Assembly: GCA_900538465.1 (NCBI GenBank)
Contig: UPXV01000020.1
Span: 1 to 50,484 of the forward strand
Reading direction: 5' to 3'
From: an uncultured Erysipelotrichaceae bacterium
GTDB taxonomy: Bacteria > Bacillota_I > Bacilli_A > Erysipelotrichales > Coprobacillaceae
DNA length: 50,484 nucleotides
Part shown: one piece after another, positions 27,327 through 35,613 of the stretch
Position numbering within the stretch: position 1 is the first letter of the stretch
How the letters are laid out: each line of letters opens with the position of its first letter
Notes under the pieces: generated by a model
Seen by the model: only the letters and a program-made list of their open reading frames with translations
Database searches by the model: none
What the model was told of the DNA's origin: nothing
Program-made: the position numbers and the translations under genes

Positions 27327-29003
27327 CTACAATTCAAATTTTTCTACAAGACTCTTTAAGATTTGGGCTTGTGCTGATAATTCTTCACTAGCCGCAGCAC
27401 TTTCTTCAGAAGTTGCAGAATTTCCTTGAACGATTTCTGAAATCATTTCTACACTCTTTCTAATTTGGACAATAGCATCTTTTTGTTGAAGTGAAAGTTC
27501 TGACATTAAATTCGTTTTTTCAGTCATCTGAAGAACATTTTCAACAGAAACTTTTAATGATTCAGCCGTTTTATCAACTGCACTCATTCCTTCTTCAACA
27601 GCTTCATTATTCTTTTCAATAAGACTAGAAGTTAATTTAGAAGCATTTGTTGTTTTGGTTGATAAACGTCTAATCTCTTCTGCAACAACAGAGAAACCTT
27701 TTCCAGCTTCACCTGCACGAGCAGCTTCAACTGATGCATTTAAGGCTAAAATATTTGTTTGAAAAGCAATTTCTTCAATTTCTTTTACAATCGTATTAAT
27801 TTCACCAGAATTTTGTTTCAAGTGACTCATAGACTCTAATAATTGTGTCATTTGATTATTACTTTCCACAACTTGTTCTCCAACAAAAGTTGAAATCTCA
27901 CGTGATTCAATAGCATTATCCGCATTTGATTGAACTGAATCTGCAATTTCATTAATACTTACAGCCAACTCTTCAATAGAACCTGCTTGTTCAGAAGCAC
28001 CTTGAGCCAAAACTTGTGCCCCATTAGAGACTTGTTCAGCACCACTAGAAACTTGTTCAGCAGAACTATTAATTTGTTGCATAGCATCTTTTAATAACGT
28101 TGAAATTTCTTCCATTGCCTTATTCAATTGAACAAATTCTCCTTTAAATTGCATTTGAGAATGATAGTTTAAATTTCCTTTTCCGATAGCTTTTAAAACA
28201 GTTTGAATTTCACCAACATATTCTTTTAAAGTCACAACTGTCACACGCACATCATCTGCCAATTCCCCTAATTCATTTTCAGATTGATACGTCAATGTTT
28301 CATTTAAGTTACCATTCGCAATTTCATTAGCAGTTTTTTTAATAGCGTGGATTGGTTCCACAATACTCTTTGTCACGAGAATCCATAAAACAACAGTAAT
28401 CACAATACAAACAATAGATAAAACAACTAATAATAAAACAATTTGTTGACTTAATTGTTGACTTTCATTCATTTTCATTTGAGCATCAGTCAAACAGTCT
28501 TCAACAATTTCAGAAAGCAAGCCTCTTACAACCTTGGCTTGTGGTTCATATTTATTCATATATGTTGAATAGGCTTCACTTTGTTTTCCTTCTTCTAAGA
28601 ATTGAATGACTTTATCACGAGGAGATTTTAAAGAATTAAATTTTTGAATACATTCTTGAACCTTTTCTTCACTTGTCACATACCCAGAAGATAAATGTAC
28701 AAATCCCTCATCAACAGCATCAATAGTAGATCTAATTTCCTGAATATCTTTATCAATATCATCTTTTTTCTCACCAGTTGATAAAGCAATTAAATTTCTC
28801 CCTACAATTTGGACATTCATACTAATTTGAAATGAATCTTCCACATTAGAAAAAGGTCCACTATATAAGTCCTCTACTCGGTTTGATAAACCAAAAATAT
28901 TAAAAATAGCCACACTGACCGTTAATCCATATAAAAAGATAATTCCTACAAAAACAACAATTAATTTTTTCCCAATTTTTAAATTATCAAAATACTTCCT
29001 CAT
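27327..29003 (-). CDS. methyl-accepting chemotaxis receptor
   Basis: The 558-residue transmembrane receptor has TM1 (~12-32), an extracytoplasmic four-helix-bundle sensor (~33-187), TM2 (~188-212), HAMP (KSIVEPIHAIKKTANEIANGNLNETL), a methylation helix, the highly conserved hairpin tip EIAFQTNILALNASVEAARAGEAGKGFSVVAEEIRRLS, and a returning methylation helix with Glu/Ala/Ser-rich segments. There is no C-terminal CheR-docking pentapeptide. It is the only receptor in the window; the ligand is unknown. Confidence 0.92.
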   Translation of the reverse strand: MRKYFDNLKIGKKLIVVFVGIIFLYGLTVSVAIFNIFGLSNRVEDLYSGPFSNVEDSFQISMNVQIVGRNLIALSTGEKKDDIDKDIQEIRSTIDAVDEGFVHLSSGYVTSEEKVQECIQKFNSLKSPRDKVIQFLEEGKQSEAYSTYMNKYEPQAKVVRGLLSEIVEDCLTDAQMKMNESQQLSQQIVLLLVVLSIVCIVITVVLWILVTKSIVEPIHAIKKTANEIANGNLNETLTYQSENELGELADDVRVTVVTLKEYVGEIQTVLKAIGKGNLNYHSQMQFKGEFVQLNKAMEEISTLLKDAMQQINSSAEQVSSGAEQVSNGAQVLAQGASEQAGSIEELAVSINEIADSVQSNADNAIESREISTFVGEQVVESNNQMTQLLESMSHLKQNSGEINTIVKEIEEIAFQTNILALNASVEAARAGEAGKGFSVVAEEIRRLSTKTTNASKLTSSLIEKNNEAVEEGMSAVDKTAESLKVSVENVLQMTEKTNLMSELSLQQKDAIVQIRKSVEMISEIVQGNSATSEESAAASEELSAQAQILKSLVEKFEL

Positions 29004-29006
29004 TTT

Positions 29007-29381
29007 TTATTCACCCCTATTTTCTCTATATGCCGTTGCACAAACAGTTCTTTTTAAAACATCCTCTTTAAAAGGTTTCACGATAAAATCAATTGCCCCC
29101 TCCAAAATAGCCTCATGAATAATACTTTCTTGTCCTACAGCAGAACACATAATCACTTGAGCATCCATATCAACTGCTCTGATTTTTTTTAAAGCTTCTA
29201 GTCCAGACATTCCTGGCATTGTAATATCCATTAAAACAATATCTGGCTTTTCTTTTAAATAACAATCTATTGCTACTTGCCCATCTTCTGCTTCAACAAA
29301 CTCATAATCATTATTCTTTAAAATATTTTTAATCATTGTACGCATAAATTTTGAATCATCAACTACTAATATTTTTTTCAT
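29007..29381 (-). CDS. cheY: CheY response regulator
   Basis: A stand-alone receiver of 124 residues: acidic pair in ILVVDDSKF, phospho-Asp in IVLMDITMPG, Ser in VIMCSAVG and Lys in FIVKPF. There is no output domain. In flagellated bacteria CheY binds the motor switch; none is encoded here, so the target could be a pilus motor or another cluster elsewhere. Its start overlaps the end of cheR by 4 bases. Confidence 0.88.
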   Translation of the reverse strand: MKKILVVDDSKFMRTMIKNILKNNDYEFVEAEDGQVAIDCYLKEKPDIVLMDITMPGMSGLEALKKIRAVDMDAQVIMCSAVGQESIIHEAILEGAIDFIVKPFKEDVLKRTVCATAYRENRGE

Positions 29382-30202
29382 TTTTTCATCTCTCCACTCT
29401 TTTTATAAATAGAAGGGTATACCCTCTCCATAGTTGTTTCTGTATTTGACAACATTTCAGCATGTCCTATCATTAAATAACCATCATTATATAAATGATT
29501 TTCTAGTGATTCGACAATTTGATAACGAATATCTTTATGAAAATAAATCATGACATTGCGACATAAAATCAAATCAAAACGTCTTTCACACCTTAAAGGT
29601 TGCATAAGATTATGTTTATCAAATATAATATGCCTTCTAATATCATCACGAATTTGAAAAGAAGTTGCATCTATATTTTGACAATATTGGTATTGCCAAT
29701 AAAAATCAATTGTCGAGATTTGCTTTAATGGATATTCACCTTTTTGAGCAACACTTAAGACATTATCAGAAATATCAGTCGCATAAATCATATATTCTAT
29801 TTGATTGCCAGATTGCTTTTTATAATCTTCAATTGTCATCGCAATACAATAAGCTTCTTCTCCCGTAGAACAGCCAGCACACCAAACTTGAAATGTCGTC
29901 GACTTCTTATTTTGAACAAATTCAGGTAAAAGAAAATCTTTTAACATTTGAAAATGCTCATTTTCCCGTAAAAAATAAGTATAATGTGTTGTTAAAATAT
30001 CTACCATTTGTTCTAATAAAACACCTGATTGATCTTTTTCTAAAACTTTTACATAATCTTCAAAATTATCAATCTTTAAATTCTGTAAAACTTTTGTCAG
30101 CCGACACTCTACCAAAACTCTCTTTTTTGTTAAATCCAAACCATAAAATTGTTTCATATAATCAACAATTCTCATAAAAGAATTATCATCAATTCTAATC
30201 AT
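29378..30202 (-). CDS. cheR: CheR receptor methyltransferase
   Basis: The 274-residue two-domain protein has an N-terminal helical domain (~1-75) with FYGLDLTKKRVLVECRL and HYTYFLRENEHF, and a C-terminal S-adenosylmethionine domain with VWCAGCSTGEEAYCIAM, YATDISDNVLSVAQKGEY and FDLILCRNVMIYF. It methylates receptor Glu residues. No methylesterase CheB is in this operon, so removal of methyl groups is either encoded elsewhere or absent. Confidence 0.92.
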   Translation of the reverse strand: MIRIDDNSFMRIVDYMKQFYGLDLTKKRVLVECRLTKVLQNLKIDNFEDYVKVLEKDQSGVLLEQMVDILTTHYTYFLRENEHFQMLKDFLLPEFVQNKKSTTFQVWCAGCSTGEEAYCIAMTIEDYKKQSGNQIEYMIYATDISDNVLSVAQKGEYPLKQISTIDFYWQYQYCQNIDATSFQIRDDIRRHIIFDKHNLMQPLRCERRFDLILCRNVMIYFHKDIRYQIVESLENHLYNDGYLMIGHAEMLSNTETTMERVYPSIYKKSGEMKK

Positions 30203-30220
30203 ATTATCCCTCTCTATCCT

Positions 30221-30574
30221 TTACCTTCCCCGTATATAATCAATAATTTCTTCTATAAAAACAAAATAATCTTTCTCTAAAGTTATCATTCCTTGAATAA
30301 AAGACAATCTTTTATTCAATAGAATATGATTGATTGGTTGAATATGTTGATGATTCAACTGAATAATATCTTCAATCCAATCAACAATCAATGCAACATT
30401 TTGATTCTTTATGAGAATCACATATTGTCCACTTTTTAAAGAAGAATCAAATAAATCAGATAAAAAAATCAATTCTTGATCCTCTAAAGAAGAAAAATCG
30501 ATAATCTTATCTACCAAAGTTAAGGGCAACAAAAAAGAAGTCTGTTGTGAAGAAATTTTTATATAATACCTCAT
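30221..30574 (-). CDS. cheW: short CheW-like coupling protein, first gene of the chemosensory operon
   Basis: The 117-residue single domain has the CheW pattern (SFLLPLTLVDKIIDFS, LIFLSDLF, QYVILIKNQNVALIVDWIEDIIQL, IQGMITLEKDYFVFIEE) but is shorter and more divergent than the distal CheW. AAGGGG precedes the ATG. It may be a second coupling protein for a particular receptor or a simple adaptor. Confidence 0.72.
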   Translation of the reverse strand: MRYYIKISSQQTSFLLPLTLVDKIIDFSSLEDQELIFLSDLFDSSLKSGQYVILIKNQNVALIVDWIEDIIQLNHQHIQPINHILLNKRLSFIQGMITLEKDYFVFIEEIIDYIRGR

Positions 30575-30604
30575 TTTTCTACCCCTTTCTTCTTATTCAT
30601 ACCT

Positions 30605-30613
30605 ATTATAACA
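30605..30613 (-). promoter_or_regulatory. extended -10 promoter of the chemosensory operon
   Basis: TGTTATAAT on the minus strand, 31 bases before the start at 30574, is an extended -10 element without a recognisable -35. The same 9-mer stands before the regulator-adhesin operon. The remaining divergent gap to 30833 is AT-rich, with only a weak A/T hairpin near 30653-30674. Confidence 0.5.
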
Positions 30614-30833
30614 TTTATCAAAACTATAACCTAGAAATATCCGCCCAAAATAAAAAACATTTTTTAATGTTTTTATTCGTAATATAAGGTTTGTTCATCA
30701 CTTTTTTATAATAATAAAGTTTTAAATCAAACTCCATTTTCATAGATTTTGTTTTCCAAAAAACTTTTTAAACATCAAAAATAGCCTTTTTAACTTAAAA
30801 ATGCTAAAATAAAAAAAGAAAGCTGGTGACACT

Positions 30834-32153
30834 ATGAAACAAACATCTTTATTTCAAAATCAAATCCAAGATCCTTTAGCCAATCGTTTAAGACCTCAAA
30901 CACTTGATGATTATGTGGGTCAAAAACATTTGGTGGGGAAAGGAAAAATTATTTGGCAGCTCATTGAACGTGATCAGATCTCTTCAATGATTTTTTGGGG
31001 ACCTCCTGGTGTTGGGAAAACAACATTAGCAAGAATCATTGCCAATTGTACTCAATCAGAATTTATTGATTTTAGTGCTGTAACCAGTGGAATTAAAGAC
31101 ATCAAAGCCGTCATGAAAAAAGCAACTGAGAAAAGAGAATTAGGCATCAAAACAATTGTTTTTGTGGATGAAATTCATCGTTTTAATAAAGCCCAACAAG
31201 ATGCATTTCTTCCTTATGTTGAAAAAGGGAGTATTATCTTAATTGGTGCCACAACAGAAAATCCTTCTTTTGAAATCAATTCTGCCCTTTTATCTCGTTG
31301 TAAAGTCTTTGTTTTACATGGATTAGAAACACAGGATATTCTAGAATTGCTTCATCATGCCTTACATGATGAAAGAGGATTTGGCAATGAAAAGATTTCA
31401 ATTGATGACGATAGTCTTTATATGCTGGCTAATTTTGCTAATGGAGATGCTCGTGTTGCTTTAAATACTTTGGAAATGGCTGTTTTTAATGGGGAAAGAA
31501 AAGACGATATGATTCTTGTTTCAAAAGAAATCATTGAACAATGCACCAGTCGTAAATCACTTCTCTATGATAAAAAAGGTGAAGAACATTATAATCTCAT
31601 TTCTGCCTTGCATAAATCAATGCGTAATAGTGATGTAGATGCTGCTATTTACTGGCTAGCCAGAATGTTAGAAGCTGGTGAAGATCCTTTATATATTGCA
31701 AGAAGATTGGTTAGATTTGCAAGCGAAGATATAGGTATGGCTGATAGTCGTGCCTTGGAAGTTGCTGTTAATGTTTATCAGGCTTGTCATTTTATAGGTA
31801 TGCCAGAATGTAGTGTGCATTTGACACATGCTGTAACATATTTATCGCTTTCTGTAAAATCAAATGCTCTTTACACTGCATATGAAACAGCAAAAAAAGA
31901 TGCTTTAGAAACATTGTCACAACCAGTCCCTTTACATATTCGTAATGCCCCAACACAATTAATGAAAGAATTGGATTATGGGAAAGGTTATCAATATGCT
32001 CATGATTATGAAGACAAATTAACAACAATGACATGTTTACCTGAAGAACTTCAAGATCATCACTATTATCATCCTACAAATCAAGGAAGTGAAGCCAAAG
32101 TCGCTTTACGTCTTCAACAAATACAAGAGTGGAAAAAGAAACATAAAAAATAA
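30834..32153 (+). CDS. rarA: RarA/MgsA replication-associated recombination ATPase
   Basis: An AAA+ protein of 439 residues close to the clamp-loader family: N-terminal LANRLRPQTLDDYVGQKHLVG, Walker A GPPGVGKT at 56-63, Walker B with VDEIHRF (111-117), sensor 1 GATTENPSFE, then the RarA lid and tetramer domains. It acts at stalled forks and in recombination repair. It is the first plus-strand gene after a long minus-strand run, divergent from the chemosensory operon. GGTGA precedes the start. Confidence 0.93.
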   Translation: MKQTSLFQNQIQDPLANRLRPQTLDDYVGQKHLVGKGKIIWQLIERDQISSMIFWGPPGVGKTTLARIIANCTQSEFIDFSAVTSGIKDIKAVMKKATEKRELGIKTIVFVDEIHRFNKAQQDAFLPYVEKGSIILIGATTENPSFEINSALLSRCKVFVLHGLETQDILELLHHALHDERGFGNEKISIDDDSLYMLANFANGDARVALNTLEMAVFNGERKDDMILVSKEIIEQCTSRKSLLYDKKGEEHYNLISALHKSMRNSDVDAAIYWLARMLEAGEDPLYIARRLVRFASEDIGMADSRALEVAVNVYQACHFIGMPECSVHLTHAVTYLSLSVKSNALYTAYETAKKDALETLSQPVPLHIRNAPTQLMKELDYGKGYQYAHDYEDKLTTMTCLPEELQDHHYYHPTNQGSEAKVALRLQQIQEWKKKHKK

Positions 32154-32170
32154 TTGTTTATACAATGAAA

Positions 32171-32193
32171 AAAAGGTTCAATTCGAACCTTTT
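32171..32193. terminator. bidirectional terminator between rarA and the methyltransferase gene
   Basis: The stem AAAAGGTTC / GAACCTTTT with a 5-base loop has T tracts on either strand, serving convergent genes. The methyltransferase stop codon lies inside it. Confidence 0.8.
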
Positions 32194-32920
32194 ATTTTTG
32201 GCAAGACACCAATAACATCATTGGTCTACGCATTTCATCCTTCATGCCTGGGATATCCATCATATGTTGTGGAGGTTGTGGTTCAACGATATGTTCAATG
32301 GTTAAACCATTACACAACAACGTATTGAGATAAGTTGTTAAAGTCCGATGATATTTAATCACATGTTCTCCTAAAAAAACAGCATCTCTTTGTCCCTCAT
32401 AATAATAATTATCAACTGGAAAATGTAAAATATCTCCGTTTTCATTATAAAACCAATCTTGTGTTCCATAAGCAGTAAAAACAGGATGTTCAACTGAAAA
32501 GATCAGTTTCCCTCCAGGTTTTAACCATTTGACAATTTTTTGAATAAGAGCATTATAATCTTGAACATAATGAAATGCCAAAGAACTTAGAATAATATCA
32601 AATTGTTCGTCTTCAAAAGCTAAATCTTCCATTGCCTGACAAACATAATCAATATTATAATCTTGACTTTTTTCTTTTGCAACTTCTAACATTTTATGGG
32701 ATATATCAGTCCCTAAAACATAACTTGCTCCATGTTTTTTAGCATAAAGGCAATGCCATCCATAGCCACATCCTAAATCCAAAACACTTTTATTTTGAAA
32801 GTCTGGTAATAACTTTTGAAATTCCATCCATTCCCCTGCTCCCTCTAATCCTTGTTGAGAGCGATTCATTTGACTATATTTTTGAAAGAAGATGTCATCA
32901 TCATATTTATTTTCTTTCAT
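32192..32920 (-). CDS. class I SAM-dependent methyltransferase
   Basis: The 242-residue product has motif I SVLDLGCGYGWHCLY, GTDISHKMLEVAKEK (acidic loop), FDIILSSLAFHYV and LKPGGKLIFSVEHP, typical of a small-molecule methyltransferase near the UbiE/Methyltransf_11 group. The substrate is unknown. No strong ribosome site stands right before the ATG; AAAGGATG is about 14 bases away at the end of the preceding gene, 9 bases upstream, so translation may be coupled. Confidence 0.85.
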   Translation of the reverse strand: MKENKYDDDIFFQKYSQMNRSQQGLEGAGEWMEFQKLLPDFQNKSVLDLGCGYGWHCLYAKKHGASYVLGTDISHKMLEVAKEKSQDYNIDYVCQAMEDLAFEDEQFDIILSSLAFHYVQDYNALIQKIVKWLKPGGKLIFSVEHPVFTAYGTQDWFYNENGDILHFPVDNYYYEGQRDAVFLGEHVIKYHRTLTTYLNTLLCNGLTIEHIVEPQPPQHMMDIPGMKDEMRRPMMLLVSCQK

Positions 32921-32929
32921 AAACGAATT

Positions 32930-33817
32930 TTAATCATCCTTTCTTTTCTCTTTTAATTTATCTAAATACATATTTTGATCAGCTTTTGCATACATTTCAT
33001 TAATACATTCATCTGTTCCATCAAAATGTTCTTGATAAGCCATACCAAAATTCAAATACATATATCGATCTTTTTGTTGATCATATAATAATTCTGTATG
33101 TAATTGGTCTTTAATCTTTTTAATAATTTGTTTGGCTTTTTCTTCATTACAATGATCGAGAATAATTAAAAATTCATCGCCACCCATTCTCATAACATAA
33201 TTATTTTCTCCAATTGTTTTTTTAATCAATTGCGCTGTTTTATAAAGAATGGTATCTCCAACAACATGTCCATAGTTATCGTTGACTTTTTTAAAACTCT
33301 TTAAATCAACACAAATAAAAACCATTTCATAAGGATTTTCATAACAATCATAACAATATGCTTTTTCACTGAAAAATCTACGATTATAAATTTGAGTTAA
33401 AGCATCTTCATAAAGTTTCTCTTCAAAATTCATAATATCAGAAAAATATTGATTTCCCTTTAAATGATTTAACAAAATTTTATTTGAATTTTTTAAAACC
33501 AATTCCAATGTACATAAACGTTCACTCCCATCAGCCAACACTAAATCAATAGGAGAAGAAACAATATAATAAATATCATCCCTTAAGATTTCAAACTTTG
33601 TCATTCTTTGACGACTTTGATAAGCTTGTAAACTAATACAATTTTCACAGCGACTATGTCTATTCCACACTTGATAACAGTCATCAGGTTCAAGAGTTAC
33701 CCCTTCATCTGTTGCATTCATGACACTACAATGACTTGGATCAACCAAACGCACAACATCAAAGAAGTTTGAAAAATGAGCCATAACTTTATTAAGTTCA
33801 TCATATTTATACTTCAT
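32930..33817 (-). CDS. diguanylate cyclase with Cys-rich PAS-like sensor
   Basis: The N-terminal ~120 residues (FFDVVRLVDPSHCSVMN ... CYQVWNRHSRCENCISLQAYQ) form a PAS-like domain with four clustered Cys, a pattern I recognise from many Firmicute GGDEF proteins and which suggests metal or redox sensing. The C-terminal GGDEF domain has CVDLKSFKKVNDNYGHVVGD and RMGGDEF, so activity is expected. The I-site position reads GENN, so product inhibition through it is unlikely. It makes c-di-GMP. AAGGAG precedes the start. This is a second c-di-GMP source besides the receiver-linked one. Confidence 0.87.
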   Translation of the reverse strand: MKYKYDELNKVMAHFSNFFDVVRLVDPSHCSVMNATDEGVTLEPDDCYQVWNRHSRCENCISLQAYQSRQRMTKFEILRDDIYYIVSSPIDLVLADGSERLCTLELVLKNSNKILLNHLKGNQYFSDIMNFEEKLYEDALTQIYNRRFFSEKAYCYDCYENPYEMVFICVDLKSFKKVNDNYGHVVGDTILYKTAQLIKKTIGENNYVMRMGGDEFLIILDHCNEEKAKQIIKKIKDQLHTELLYDQQKDRYMYLNFGMAYQEHFDGTDECINEMYAKADQNMYLDKLKEKRKDD

Positions 33818-33880
33818 TATTCAACGCTCCTTTTCAATATCTTATATTAATTTAATTATAAAGCCATTTTGTAAAAAACG

Positions 33881-34552
33881 CTATGAATTTCTACTTTTTT
33901 CTAAAAATATTATTTTTTTCAATTCATCAACAGACTCACAGTAATAATCGCATTGTTTTTTCATCTCATTTTGAATATTTTCAATTGAATGAGACCATCC
34001 TACGCCAATAAAATCAACACCAACTTTATCAGCCATCATCTTTCCAGGTTTTAAATCATCTACCATAACCAAATCTTGAGCTGATAAATGAAATTCACTC
34101 ATGATTTTTTCTAATGGCCAAGAAGATGGCTTTCTTTGATGTGGTGGAAAATCCCAACCAAAAATCAAATCAGGAGTTGGTAATCCATTTGCTTTATAGT
34201 CTCTTAAAATACTTTCTTTCATCGAATGAGAAACAACACAAATATAACCACCTTGTCTTTTAAATTCCCATAATATCTCATCTATTCCTGGATATATTTG
34301 AGGGATATGATGGTCAACATAATTTAACCAATTTTGTGTTTGCATTGCCATTTCCTCTTGATTTAATTTTAAAATATCATTACAAAAACTTTGAAATCCT
34401 GGTTCAAAATTATATTGAAAATAGTCTTCTAAAGTTAATTGAAAATCAGGACGTATTATTTTTAAGGTTTCTTGAAAAGCTGGATAATGGATTGTTGCTG
34501 TACTATTAACAATTGTATCATCATGATCTAACACTAAACATTTGTATTTCAT
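33881..34552 (-). CDS. HAD superfamily hydrolase
   Basis: The 223-residue haloacid dehalogenase-like phosphatase has motif I LDHDDTIVNS (His instead of the common aliphatic residue between Leu-Asp and Asp-Asp), motif II VVSHSM, motif III Lys in QRKPSSW and motif IV VMVDDLKPG. The helical cap lies between motifs I and II, as in phosphoglycolate or beta-phosphoglucomutase types. The substrate is unknown. It lies 15 bases after the Imm5-like gene and may be in its operon. Confidence 0.85.
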   Translation of the reverse strand: MKYKCLVLDHDDTIVNSTATIHYPAFQETLKIIRPDFQLTLEDYFQYNFEPGFQSFCNDILKLNQEEMAMQTQNWLNYVDHHIPQIYPGIDEILWEFKRQGGYICVVSHSMKESILRDYKANGLPTPDLIFGWDFPPHQRKPSSWPLEKIMSEFHLSAQDLVMVDDLKPGKMMADKVGVDFIGVGWSHSIENIQNEMKKQCDYYCESVDELKKIIFLEKSRNS

Positions 34553-34567
34553 TTGTGATTCCTCTCT

Positions 34568-35083
34568 TTATTTACAATGCCATTTGATATGGATGGGATG
34601 TGGTTCATCTTTTGCATATTGTTGTAATGAATGCAAAGCGTTTTGTAATTCTTGTAAAGCCAATTGATCATATGTTTCTCTTGTTTCTAAAAGACCAGCT
34701 TGATGATAAGCAGTTGCAGCACTTCCATAAAAAAGGAATCCTAATGCATTGGTTGGTGTTTGAATCGTTGCACAAGCTGTTGCAATGGCTTTTGAAACTG
34801 CTTCAACAATAGGATCAGTGATATCTTTTGCATCAGCTCTCGCTTCTTTTAAAAATGGCTTTAATTCTTGTAAAGAACATTCTTGGTTAAGATAACTTTC
34901 ACATTTCTCTAACGTTTGATATAAAGAAGATTCTTTTTTTGTATACAAAGGCAAATAATGTTCTTTTGCATATGTGATTGCCCAAAGTGAAAGTGTATGA
35001 TGACTTTGTGTTTCCATCAATTTCATCAAGTCTTGACAGACAGATGAATTGATATCTCCCAACATTTTTCTTAATTTTACCAT
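34568..35083 (-). CDS. Imm5-like putative immunity protein
   Basis: The 171-residue helical protein starts KLRKMLGDINSS and contains QSHHTLSLWAITYAKEHYLPLY, TIQTPTNALGFLFYGSAATAY and a C-terminal HPIHIKWHC. I recognise this pattern from a family annotated as putative immunity protein (Imm5-like). Function is not proven, and no toxin gene is adjacent here, so a role in toxin protection is only an inherited label. AAAGGA precedes the ATG. It lies between a small membrane protein gene and a HAD gene with short gaps. Confidence 0.7.
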   Translation of the reverse strand: MVKLRKMLGDINSSVCQDLMKLMETQSHHTLSLWAITYAKEHYLPLYTKKESSLYQTLEKCESYLNQECSLQELKPFLKEARADAKDITDPIVEAVSKAIATACATIQTPTNALGFLFYGSAATAYHQAGLLETRETYDQLALQELQNALHSLQQYAKDEPHPIHIKWHCK

Positions 35084-35097
35084 AAGTTTTTCCTTTC

Positions 35098-35439
35098 TTA
35101 TTTTTCTTTAGGGCGTAAAAATTCCACAAAAGCAAAGAGAATAGAAATCACAGTCAAAACAGCCACAATCAACTCTGCCATATTATTGGCATAATCCACT
35201 TGTTCAGGTACAAAAATTCCTAAAACTAAAAAATAAATACACCAAATCAATCCCAGCCCTAACATCAAAAATGTTATATATTTAAGCAAAGATGATAACT
35301 TTCTTATAATCTGTTGAACATTTTCTATTTTCTTTTGAGAATAATTTTGATGATAGAATTTTAATTTCAAAGCTCCCATTAAAAATCCTAATATCAATCC
35401 AATTGATAGACTTATACAAATTCGATAGAATAAACTCAT
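35098..35439 (-). CDS. small three-helix membrane protein
   Basis: I do not recognise the family. The product (~113 residues, start MSLFYRICISL) has three hydrophobic helices: ~3-22, ~56-82 and ~92-110. A basic, Gln/Lys-rich loop (FYHQNYSQKKIENVQQIIRK) lies between the first two. The ATG overlaps the stop of an 18-codon upstream reading frame (ATGA), so the two are probably translated together. Next gene is the Imm5-like gene, 14 bases on. Confidence 0.65.
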   Translation of the reverse strand: MSLFYRICISLSIGLILGFLMGALKLKFYHQNYSQKKIENVQQIIRKLSSLLKYITFLMLGLGLIWCIYFLVLGIFVPEQVDYANNMAELIVAVLTVISILFAFVEFLRPKEK

Positions 35440-35492
35440 ATTCCTTTGAACCAACTTATATAAGAATATTTATTTTTTTGTTTTGTTTTCAT
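35436..35492 (-). CDS. 18-residue leader peptide upstream of the membrane protein
   Basis: The open frame encodes MKTKQKNKYSYISWFKGI, with GTGAGGAG about 8 bases before the ATG, a better ribosome site than that of the gene behind it. Its stop TGA overlaps the next ATG (ATGA). A promoter stands ~50 bases upstream. It could be a coupling leader or a small basic peptide in its own right. Confidence 0.5.
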   Translation of the reverse strand: MKTKQKNKYSYISWFKGI

Positions 35493-35538
35493 TCGTATAC
35501 TCCTCACTATGATTGTCTCTATCAATTTTTATAATCTT

Positions 35539-35567
35539 ATTATATCATTGTCATCTACTCACAACAA
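35539..35567 (-). promoter_or_regulatory. promoter of the leader/membrane protein/Imm5-like genes
   Basis: On the minus strand, TTGTTG (35562-35567), a 17-bp spacer and TATAAT (35539-35544), followed by the leader-peptide ribosome site. Confidence 0.6.
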
Positions 35568-35593
35568 CACAATCAGTCTATTCATTATAAAAA

Positions 35594-35611
35594 GGAGAGT
35601 TGTAACTCTCC
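35594..35611 (-). terminator. terminator after the DUF4261 gene
   Basis: The stem GGAGAG / CTCTCC (two further T-A pairs possible) is followed on the minus strand by CTTTTTATAAT just after the stop codon at 35614. Confidence 0.8.
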
Positions 35612-35613
35612 CA

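Noticed and set aside
34568..35492. Toxin-immunity system around the Imm5-like gene
   Set aside because: No polymorphic toxin, secretion marker or toxin C-terminus is adjacent; only a small membrane protein and a HAD gene, so the immunity name is not supported by context.
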